Positions 1-6,543 of a DNA stretch of 12,178 nt are shown here, piece after piece. The notes under the pieces were generated by a model. It saw only the letters and a list, made by a program, of their open reading frames with translations. It was not told the origin of the DNA and searched no databases. Numbering within the stretch: the stretch's first letter is position 1; the number at the start of each line of letters is the position of its first letter. Origin of the DNA: Bacilli bacterium (GTDB lineage: Bacteria > Bacillota_I > Bacilli_A > RFN20 > CAG-826); NCBI GenBank assembly GCA_017617775.1, contig JAFZVO010000068.1:1-12178 (forward strand). Direction: 5' to 3'. A program made the translations under genes and the position numbers.

Positions 1-3000
1 CAACAGATGGAATGACCATCAGAGATGTTCTATCATCCACCAAAGCAACTGGGGTTTACACCATCCGCGAATATAGCGATGAAGGTATTGGAGAATTCTC
101 CTTCTTCTTTGATAACAGTCTTCCAATCGTAACAGCTTATAAAGATGGCGCTACAAGCACGATGAATCTCGATGGAACAGATACCAATTTAACTTGCCGT
201 GTCCTCGTCCTCGATGCGATGAATGCAGATAAGATTGACCCATATACATATGTTGCTATCTATTCATATCCATACCGTTCGCTTATCGATGTTTTGTATA
301 GCGACTCCATTAGTGGTTATACATTAACAGATGGGAATTATTACGTTCAAATCGGTGATAGAAGTGGCAATATCATTACTTACACTGTTTTGACCAGCAA
401 CACTGATATCGATTTAAAAATCTATGAAAATGATTCTAAGACGGCTGTGATTGTCAAGGTCAACAATAGATCTGAATCAGAAATATATTCCTATGAGGTA
501 TATTTGAACGAAGTGTTGATTGATAATGTCTTCGCAGCGACGAAAACATACCGTGATCCTGGCGTGTATCGCGTTGTTGTTAGGGATATATATGGTAATA
601 TTCAACCGGTGACATTATCGCATGATTCACCAACTCCAGAAATGACTTGGTATTACATCAATTCGAGCGGTTCAACATCAAGATATAACCCTGCCGCAAT
701 TGATCGCATGATTGTTGTCCCTGATGAGAGTAATTCTCGATTGACTAATGTGTATGCTTCTACGTTAGTCAGCGTGATTATTTCCAGTGCCTATGAGACT
801 GGGGGAATTGGGTATGAACTCACTGGTTTGAACTCTAACGAATACACATATAATGAAACAACAGGTTTACTGTCCATTAGAGTTTTGAAAGGCTGGACAT
901 TACGCGTATGGTATACAAATACTCCAGAAGCGGATATGCTCTATGTCTTCCAAATCGATAGTAACGCTCCGGCGTTTGAAGGAACATATATCGGCAGCTC
1001 TTTCGTCTTTGATTCCGACTTTTCTGATCTCAATTTGGACGATTATGAAGTTGGGGATTATTTGAGCTATGAAGAATTAACATATTCCAAATCTGCAGCG
1101 TCCACTCTAGAAATTATGAGCGGCGATGTAATAAGCGGCAGTCGCGTTTCTTTCTCTATCACTGATCCATCAGGCATTAAGCCAAACAGCGTGACTGTAA
1201 CTAGAAATGGTACAACTATTGACGCTGGTTTTAATTACGACACAGGAGTATTAGATTTGGCAGGATACGGCAAATTTATCATCACTGCGATTGATACTCT
1301 TGGCAACACCGCAAGATTTGAATTCACTAATATTAGTTCCTTGACTAGCCAAGGATTTGTTGATGAAGAAGAAATCAGTGAGAACACTATCGATAATTAC
1401 GGACATAAAGATCTTGTCGTTGATACGCTATTTGAAGGTAGCACCACAATTCTTATTAAAAGGGGAAGCTCTTCATCGACATATATCTTTGAATATGATG
1501 GTTCTTTGATTAATTATGGTTATTATTACGTTGCAGAACAAACCATCGAAAACCAAACAGAAAAATATGTGGAATATAGAACAGTTGGCACCGTCTTTGA
1601 TGTCGATGATAATCAATACAAAGTTGATACTTGGTATAACGTCATCAGAGATGTCTATTTCATCATCTCTGTGATGGTGAAAGAGAACGGAGAGGCTTGT
1701 TATAAAATCGAATGTGTCAGCTCGGAAATTGTGGTCGAGACATTAACAGTCATCAACGGTGATAAGATTGCTAACCGTTACAAGGCCACTCTTGCAAAAA
1801 CTATTTCCTATGTCGATTTGTATGTCGGTAGTGATTTGATTGAAAATACCAAAGTCAACATCATCTATATTGCTGATGATTTAACAGTTGGTAACACTGT
1901 TGATGCAAATATTAAAACGATTGAGGTTGCATATAACAAAACTCCAACATTCACTAACTATGAAGTGATTTACAAAAATGGCGGTTTTGTGAAGGATTTT
2001 GTTGGAAAAGATGATGGTTTTTATCGAATTATTGTGACCAACATTTACCATAATACTGCGACTTACACCATCAGCAAAATTGATACTTTTAACTCATTAG
2101 TAACGATTCATGTTCAAGATGGTAGCGAGGTGACTTATACCATCTATCCAGAAAACGAACCGATTTGCTCGAATAATTCTATTGACTTAATCATTTATAG
2201 TGATTCAGTGATGTTTAATGTCAACGGTATTATCACCAGCGGATATTATGAGAGTGGGGCAACTGTTCTCAGCCTTACTAGCCAAGGACAATATAGCGTT
2301 CGGGTTCTAGGATCAAATGGTATCTTCCAAGATTTCTTATTTGATATTAAAAGCGATGACAATTTCCTCTATCAGGATAGTTGGATTACCGGTTATAACA
2401 AAGATGCCTTATTAGCGGATGAGTATTACACCAACACGAGATGTGATATCAATCTCAGTGACAATATGGTGTTTATTGATATGGTGATCAACGATGATTT
2501 GTATGTGAAGCTATACGACCGCATCACAGACAATCCTCAAACTGATCCTGACATCTTACGTGGAGCAATTGGCGCATATGGTGATGGTGACTATGCTGTT
2601 GGTTTTAGAAACAAATACGGTGATTTAGTGATACATACAGTCCATTATTCTGCGACCCCAGCTTTAACGTTAAGTAGAAAAACAGTGAGCAATCCTGATG
2701 AGTTAGTGCCTTATGATCTCTCATTAGCAATGGACAAAGGTTTTTATTCCAATTATGTCTTGTCTTTCACGACAACAAGCTCCACATATATCTTTAAAAT
2801 CAATGATGAAAACTATCGCCTTGATACTCCGAAAACTTTAGAATTTTCTAACATGAGTGGAAATGGTTATTTCTCATACCGAGTTTATTACAAGGATGAA
2901 TACGGCAACGATATTTCATTCAACGCTATTTTAAATAGAGAAGATGTTTTGATCGACGTGAGTCGTATGAAGACAACAACACTCAACAGTGAGCTATATA

Positions 3001-3965
3001 CTAAGGATGATGTTGTGGTCGTTTTCGCGGACAGCTTAATAGCAAGTGTTTCGCTTGATGACGGAACAGCGACACCATATACATCTGGCAAAGCCTTCTA
3101 TAAAGATGGCAAATATAAATTTGTTGTCGAGGATATCGCAGGCAATCAGAATATTTATACGATTAATCACAAAAGTGTAAATCATTATCGATTGTTTAAA
3201 CAAAGTACGGATGAGAATATCATCTTCGGTGGAATAACTAATAATTCAATTGTTAGTTTCTCTGCTAGCGATGGCTCTTCAATTAAATATGTCTTTAGAA
3301 ATGGCGAACTACAAGAGGGGTATTCAAGCGCGAACTTCTCAACTACTGGTCATTGGGAACTCATCATTGAGGATGCAATTGGCAATCAATCATATGAAGA
3401 ATTCTACATCATCAATAATGCCTTAGCCTCGTTTGACTATACTGCCCCAATAGATTATGAGGTGAGCGAAGTCTGGATTGTGAATAGCGATGGATCACGT
3501 GGAATCACGACAATAAAAGGTAAGAATATTAAACTTTCCACCCCTGGTGATTATCTTGTCGTTGTCATTAGCACAAAGACAGCTTCCAGCTTCAATTTCA
3601 CCATTACAATCAATAACGACGCTCCAAAAGCCGCCCTTGTCGGCGCGGAAAATGGAGGAGTGACAGCTAGAGATGTGAGTTTAACAAACTTAGCTTCTGG
3701 CGATGTCGTTAAGATTTACCGTAATAATCAATTGATATCGACAACAACGATTGGCACTGGGTCGGCATCCCCATCGATTACCACCAGCGGTGAATATCGT
3801 ATTGTCATCACTAATATCCAAGGAGTGACGGTTGAATATACATTCGTACGTCGACCGATTGCTTCAATATCAGCAAGTGTGTTTATTATGATCACTTGTG
3901 CCCTAGCGATTGTAGGTATGGGCGTGGGCCTTATCTACCGTACAAAGTTAAAGGCTGATGATTAG
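1..3965 (+). CDS. Giant surface protein with tandem Ig-like repeats and C-terminal membrane anchor (5' end outside window)
   Basis: The reading frame is open to the left edge (T-D-G precede the Met at 12), so the true start is upstream and residue numbers here count from that Met (1317 residues visible). The protein is a string of beta-rich repeats. Each carries a core of the type G-x-Y-x-[VI]-x-[VI]-x-[DN]-x-x-G-N-x-x-x-Y-T, for example near residues 107, 184, 418, 669, 759, 859, 952, 1033, 1113, 1179 and 1260; weaker copies lie near 285 and 550. Spacing is mostly 66-100 residues, as expected for bacterial Ig-like domains. A single hydrophobic helix (about 1283-1309) is followed by the basic tail RTKLKADD, so the bulk should face outside with the C-terminus in the cytoplasm. 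There is no LPXTG sorting motif. Such proteins usually serve as adhesins or stalks. Its position just before a pilin-like gene suggests a role in cell contact for the T4SS, but that is inference. The exact domain family is not assigned. Confidence 0.85.
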   Translation, partial: TDGMTIRDVLSSTKATGVYTIREYSDEGIGEFSFFFDNSLPIVTAYKDGATSTMNLDGTDTNLTCRVLVLDAMNADKIDPYTYVAIYSYPYRSLIDVLYSDSISGYTLTDGNYYVQIGDRSGNIITYTVLTSNTDIDLKIYENDSKTAVIVKVNNRSESEIYSYEVYLNEVLIDNVFAATKTYRDPGVYRVVVRDIYGNIQPVTLSHDSPTPEMTWYYINSSGSTSRYNPAAIDRMIVVPDESNSRLTNVYASTLVSVIISSAYETGGIGYELTGLNSNEYTYNETTGLLSIRVLKGWTLRVWYTNTPEADMLYVFQIDSNAPAFEGTYIGSSFVFDSDFSDLNLDDYEVGDYLSYEELTYSKSAASTLEIMSGDVISGSRVSFSITDPSGIKPNSVTVTRNGTTIDAGFNYDTGVLDLAGYGKFIITAIDTLGNTARFEFTNISSLTSQGFVDEEEISENTIDNYGHKDLVVDTLFEGSTTILIKRGSSSSTYIFEYDGSLINYGYYYVAEQTIENQTEKYVEYRTVGTVFDVDDNQYKVDTWYNVIRDVYFIISVMVKENGEACYKIECVSSEIVVETLTVINGDKIANRYKATLAKTISYVDLYVGSDLIENTKVNIIYIADDLTVGNTVDANIKTIEVAYNKTPTFTNYEVIYKNGGFVKDFVGKDDGFYRIIVTNIYHNTATYTISKIDTFNSLVTIHVQDGSEVTYTIYPENEPICSNNSIDLIIYSDSVMFNVNGIITSGYYESGATVLSLTSQGQYSVRVLGSNGIFQDFLFDIKSDDNFLYQDSWITGYNKDALLADEYYTNTRCDINLSDNMVFIDMVINDDLYVKLYDRITDNPQTDPDILRGAIGAYGDGDYAVGFRNKYGDLVIHTVHYSATPALTLSRKTVSNPDELVPYDLSLAMDKGFYSNYVLSFTTTSSTYIFKINDENYRLDTPKTLEFSNMSGNGYFSYRVYYKDEYGNDISFNAILNREDVLIDVSRMKTTTLNSELYTKDDVVVVFADSLIASVSLDDGTATPYTSGKAFYKDGKYKFVVEDIAGNQNIYTINHKSVNHYRLFKQSTDENIIFGGITNNSIVSFSASDGSSIKYVFRNGELQEGYSSANFSTTGHWELIIEDAIGNQSYEEFYIINNALASFDYTAPIDYEVSEVWIVNSDGSRGITTIKGKNIKLSTPGDYLVVVISTKTASSFNFTITINNDAPKAALVGAENGGVTARDVSLTNLASGDVVKIYRNNQLISTTTIGTGSASPSITTSGEYRIVITNIQGVTVEYTFVRRPIASISASVFIMITCALAIVGMGVGLIYRTKLKADD
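330..3850 (+). repeat. Tandem Ig-like protein repeats (about 11 clear copies)
   Basis: The repeats are visible at protein level only; the DNA of the copies has diverged. The recurring core is a turn (DG, PG, SG or NG), then Y-x-V/I-x-V/I, then D-x-x-G-N and Y-T-I or similar. It is often followed 10-20 residues later by a Pro-containing linker such as DSPTP, SATPA or NDAPKA. Start-to-start distances of the clear copies are about 77, 90, 100, 93, 81, 80, 66 and 81 residues. Two longer intervals (184 to 418 and 418 to 669) fit about three units each, with degenerate members. Confidence 0.75.
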
Positions 3966-3974
3966 TTTCATCAG
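3955..3974 (+). terminator. Small hairpin across the stop codon of the surface-protein gene (attenuator or weak terminator)
   Basis: A perfect 7-bp inverted repeat, CTGATGA (3955-3961) and TCATCAG (3968-3974), has a 6-base loop containing the TAG stop. The stem is AU-rich and is followed by TGTTTATATAA rather than a clean U run, so it is at best a weak intrinsic terminator. It may instead act as an RNA processing or 3'-end protection element, setting the level of the pilin-like gene apart from that of the giant gene. Confidence 0.35.
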
Positions 3975-4009
3975 TGTTTATATAAGACATTTTGAAAGGA
4001 GAATATTTT

Positions 4010-4318
4010 ATGTTCAACACAATCTATGCAATGTCTGAAAAAGATTTGAATCAAATCGTTAAACCATTACTTGATGTTCTTAACGTCTTGGTTCCAGTGC
4101 TCCTAAGCGTGGTCGGCGCAGCTGGAGCAGTATGGGTGATTTTCTTAGGTGTGAAATTCGCCAAAGCTGAAGAGCCACAAGAACACGAAAAGGCGAGAAC
4201 TAATTTGAAACACGCGATTATTGGTTTCGTTCTCATCTTCGTTCTTCTCATCGCTTTACAAGTCGGCCTTACTATCTTTACTAACTGGTATAAGACATAC
4301 GAATTCCCAGTAGCTTAA
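4010..4318 (+). CDS. VirB2/pilin-like conjugation protein, two membrane helices (Mbov_0395-like)
   Basis: This 102-aa protein has two strongly hydrophobic helices (about 23-48 and 69-90). They are joined by a short charged loop, K-F-A-K-A-E-E-P-Q-E-H-E-K-A (49-62), and the second helix begins A-I-I-G-F-V-L-I-F. That layout, and the loop wording, match what I recall of the pilin-like conjugal transfer proteins of Gram-positive and mollicute conjugative elements, the functional counterparts of VirB2/TrbC. Such proteins sit in the membrane and form or line the transfer channel or pilus. There is no cleavable signal peptide, although the N-terminal helix could serve as an insertion signal. The start is ATG at 4010, because AAAGGAG (3995-4001) lies 8 bases upstream; an in-frame TTG at 3992 would overlap that site. 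Placement 44 bases after the surface protein and upstream of VirB6- and VirB4-like genes supports the call. Confidence 0.75.
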   Translation: MFNTIYAMSEKDLNQIVKPLLDVLNVLVPVLLSVVGAAGAVWVIFLGVKFAKAEEPQEHEKARTNLKHAIIGFVLIFVLLIALQVGLTIFTNWYKTYEFPVA

Positions 4319-4365
4319 TCGTTGATTTGGTTTAATCTTATTTGGCAGATTACTTTTCTATGTTT

Positions 4366-4400
4366 CTGTGGCACTTCTGTGGCAATTCGCTTTATATAAT
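4366..4400 (+). promoter_or_regulatory. Tandem TGTGGCA element with -10 box ahead of the lipoprotein/T4SS cluster
   Basis: TGTGGCA occurs at 4367-4373 and again at 4378-4384, an 11-base step (about one helical turn). Ten bases later comes TATAAT (4395-4400), a perfect -10 box 31 bases before the lipoprotein ATG. There is no TTGACA-like -35 box: the first TGTGGCA covers that position, as expected when an activator or unusual sigma factor replaces it. The same arrangement with the same spacings recurs at 9584-9618. An alternative reading is a sigma-54-type -24/-12 promoter (TGGCAC-N5-TGGCA, with GG to GC 12 apart), discussed in the findings. Confidence 0.7.
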
Positions 4401-4431
4401 GTGCTCAGAAAAGGAGAAGGTTTCACTAGAT

Positions 4432-5109
4432 ATGAAGAATAAATTGTCTCTCTTACCAATTTGTTTGCTCTCAGTTTTTCTAGCTGGATGTGCATTTGAT
4501 TTGGGAAAGTTTGAAAAGGGAGATAATTATGATTCGTATTACAGCGCCTTTGGAGAAGTGAAAGGAATAGTAGGTGAGTCAGAAGATTACGATTACAATG
4601 TGAAGAATTCTTTGTTCAACACTTACACTGTCAATTCCTTCTCATGGGAAAAAGAAGAATACGAGGTAAAAAAGAAGCAATACGTCTATCTTGTCGTTCC
4701 GGTAAAAGAGGAATTAAAGATACAAAGTCTCACCTTATATGTGAACGCAAGCGAAAATGCGACTTTACAGTTAACTTCGTTCTATTTCCCGACAAGCGCG
4801 TCTGTTCCACATAAGATTAAATTTAAAGATTCGCCAGATTATGACGAAAGCGAACCACCTCAACCAATTATTTATGACGACCCTGACAAATCTTTGTCGG
4901 TCTGTGATAAGGAAGTGGCGTTGGTGCAAGATGAATGGACGGATTTCATGTTCAACAGTTTTGACCAAGATGGGTATGATGACAGTTATTTACACATGGC
5001 AAAAGATAGTTATCTTTACATCCGCGTGGAGAATAATTCCGGCCTCAACAAGGAGATGGCAGGAGTAACATTCACTTTTCTCGACTTATTAGTAAGAGCA
5101 GTTGATTAG
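4432..5109 (+). CDS. Predicted lipoprotein, unknown function, first gene of the T4SS cluster
   Basis: This is a 225-aa protein with a textbook lipoprotein signal: basic N-terminus (MKNK), hydrophobic stretch, then L-A-G-C with Cys20 as the lipid-bearing residue. It should be tethered to the outer face of the cytoplasmic membrane. The mature part is acidic, rich in Tyr and predicted beta strands, and without further membrane helices. A cluster of acidic residues, F-D-Q-D-G-Y-D-D (177-184), could bind a cation, but this is not a clear EF-hand. I do not recognise the family. ATG 4432 is chosen because the signal peptide begins there and AAGGAG (4411-4416, continuing to GAGAAGG) precedes it. Upstream in-frame candidates (TTG 4342, ATG 4399) start before or inside the -10 box. 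Its stop overlaps the AGGAGG of the next gene, so the two are cotranscribed. A VirB7-like or mating-channel accessory role is inference from position. Confidence 0.7.
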   Translation: MKNKLSLLPICLLSVFLAGCAFDLGKFEKGDNYDSYYSAFGEVKGIVGESEDYDYNVKNSLFNTYTVNSFSWEKEEYEVKKKQYVYLVVPVKEELKIQSLTLYVNASENATLQLTSFYFPTSASVPHKIKFKDSPDYDESEPPQPIIYDDPDKSLSVCDKEVALVQDEWTDFMFNSFDQDGYDDSYLHMAKDSYLYIRVENNSGLNKEMAGVTFTFLDLLVRAVD

Positions 5110-5113
5110 GAGG
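5108..5113 (+). promoter_or_regulatory. Ribosome binding site overlapping the lipoprotein stop; fixes the VirB6-like start
   Basis: AGGAGG begins inside the TAG stop of the lipoprotein (5107-5109) and lies 9 bases before ATG 5123. It rules out the longer in-frame TTG start at 5102 and implies translational coupling. Confidence 0.8.
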
Positions 5114-5122
5114 AAGATCAAT

Positions 5123-6541
5123 ATGTTTGATTGGATTTGGGACATATTCTACGGCATATCAAAGTCAATGTATTCAATCATTGACAATATGTTAGCGTGT
5201 GCGAATATGCTATGCGGTATTGAACCGATAAGGTATCAAGGAGCCGAAATGGATTTCTTGACCTTTTTGATACGAAATAGGAACATCACCTACGCTTTTG
5301 TTGGAGCGGTTTTAGTATCTGTGGTCTTGGTTGTGATTTTCGCAGTTTTTATGATTATCAGAACCATCCATAGCGAGAAGACTGAAAAAACACCTGCACA
5401 GGTGGCGGTGCAAGTTGGAAAAACTCTTTTGATGTTCATCTTCATTCCTGTGGCTTTTACTGTCCTCATCTATTTCACTAATGTGATTATGAAAGTCCTC
5501 TATTCAACCACATTAGGAGGATCGACAGATGGATTGGGTCGTTTCTTAGCTGGTGCCTTTGGTCAAAATGCGCGTAAAGGTGGTGTCCCTGAAGATTTCT
5601 TCTTATTAAAAGATTTCAACTATGCGAGTACGAGTAATGTGGGGAAATATGTCAATTTGCCAGACTATGATTATTTCTTCAGCTATTTATGCTCAATTGT
5701 TATCATTCTTGCCTTAGGACTCGTCCTCATCATGTTTGTTGATCGTGCAATATCAATTGTCATATTATTTGTCGTATCCCCAATATCATTATCCACAACG
5801 GTGATCGACGATGGAGCAAGATTCAAACTTTGGAGAGATCAATTCATCACCAAATTATTGACTGGATATGGTTGTATTATCGCTATCAACATCTATGCCC
5901 TTATCATCGGTGCAATCACTAGTAACAGCTTAGTTTTCTTTGATAATGTTATCCTCAACAATATCATGAAACTATTCATCATCGTCGGTGGAGCAGTCTC
6001 GCTCACAAAGATGATGGCTCTCATCGGCAATTTAGTGAATGCTGGAGCGGGTAGCAATGAACTCCGTGATAGCGCGATTGGTGTGGCTGGCGTCGGAAGA
6101 GCAATCAGCGGTACTTGGGGAGCAGTTAAAGCACCATTTAGTGCGACAAGAGGTGCAGTCAATTTCGTTCGTGATATCGCTAATCGTGGTTTTGGCACAA
6201 CAGTTGGTAAATCCTTAGGGTTTAGAACTTCTCGTGATTATCAAATGGAAAGAGGCCAACTAAACTTAGGTCGTCGTACTGAAGGTTTAGGCGCAGGCAA
6301 CAATAATGCTAGCCAAGGTGCAAGATCGATGGGAAGTGGTTCCGGAAATGTGAAAAACGTCATTGGTGGAGCAGTTGCAAATAATGGTAATAATAACGGC
6401 AGAGTTATTGCTGGCGATAATAGAGGTGGCAATAATAACAATCCTGGCCCAGGGTCTGGTATTGTAAATAACGCAGTTAATAACGCCCTTGATGGTGGAC
6501 GCGGACGCAGCCGAAGTTTTGATAACAGGAGGAAGAATTAA
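5123..6541 (+). CDS. VirB6/TrbL-like polytopic T4SS channel protein with Gly/Asn-rich tail
   Basis: This is a 472-aa integral membrane protein with about six helices: near 57-79, 100-123, 187-207, 208-225, 246-266 and 280-302. Between helices four and five lies S-P-I-S-L-S-T-T-V-I-D-D-G-A-R-F-K-L-W (219-237). A Pro followed by a D-D-G-x-R-F-x-x-W motif is typical, to my knowledge, of TrbL/VirB6-type proteins of Gram-positive conjugative elements (compare the Mbov_0396 family). These proteins form the inner-membrane part of the transfer channel and contact the VirB4 ATPase. From about residue 385 the tail is low complexity, rich in Gly, Asn, Ser and Arg, ends FDNRRKN, and is probably disordered in the cytoplasm or periphery. 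ATG 5123 is supported by AGGAGG at 5108-5113. The gene ends 2 bases before the VirB4 ATG, so coupled translation is expected. The family assignment rests on topology, motif and neighbours. Confidence 0.75.
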   Translation: MFDWIWDIFYGISKSMYSIIDNMLACANMLCGIEPIRYQGAEMDFLTFLIRNRNITYAFVGAVLVSVVLVVIFAVFMIIRTIHSEKTEKTPAQVAVQVGKTLLMFIFIPVAFTVLIYFTNVIMKVLYSTTLGGSTDGLGRFLAGAFGQNARKGGVPEDFFLLKDFNYASTSNVGKYVNLPDYDYFFSYLCSIVIILALGLVLIMFVDRAISIVILFVVSPISLSTTVIDDGARFKLWRDQFITKLLTGYGCIIAINIYALIIGAITSNSLVFFDNVILNNIMKLFIIVGGAVSLTKMMALIGNLVNAGAGSNELRDSAIGVAGVGRAISGTWGAVKAPFSATRGAVNFVRDIANRGFGTTVGKSLGFRTSRDYQMERGQLNLGRRTEGLGAGNNNASQGARSMGSGSGNVKNVIGGAVANNGNNNGRVIAGDNRGGNNNNPGPGSGIVNNAVNNALDGGRGRSRSFDNRRKN

Positions 6542-6543
6542 AC

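Noticed and set aside
330..3850. CRISPR-like or DNA tandem repeat in the giant gene
   Set aside because: Repetition is seen only in the protein; there are no identical DNA units with regular spacers.
3992..4009. TTG start six codons upstream of the pilin-like ATG
   Set aside because: It would run through the AAAGGAG site that serves ATG 4010 and has no ribosome binding site of its own.
4342..4431. Longer starts for the lipoprotein (TTG 4342, ATG 4399)
   Set aside because: Both lie before or inside the -10 box at 4395-4400, and only the 4432 start gives a clean lipoprotein signal peptide.
4841..5068. 75-aa + strand frame inside the lipoprotein gene
   Set aside because: Overlaps the coupled lipoprotein gene in another frame, with unnatural composition (many Trp/Arg/Met) and no supporting site.
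5102..5122. TTG start for the VirB6-like protein
   Set aside because: It precedes and includes the AGGAGG that belongs to ATG 5123; the extra residues are that site translated.
5893..6441. Antisense open frames (5893-6198 and 6241-6441, minus strand) inside the VirB6-like gene
   Set aside because: They mirror the real gene, show biased composition from the Gly/Asn codons opposite, and lack convincing ribosome binding sites.
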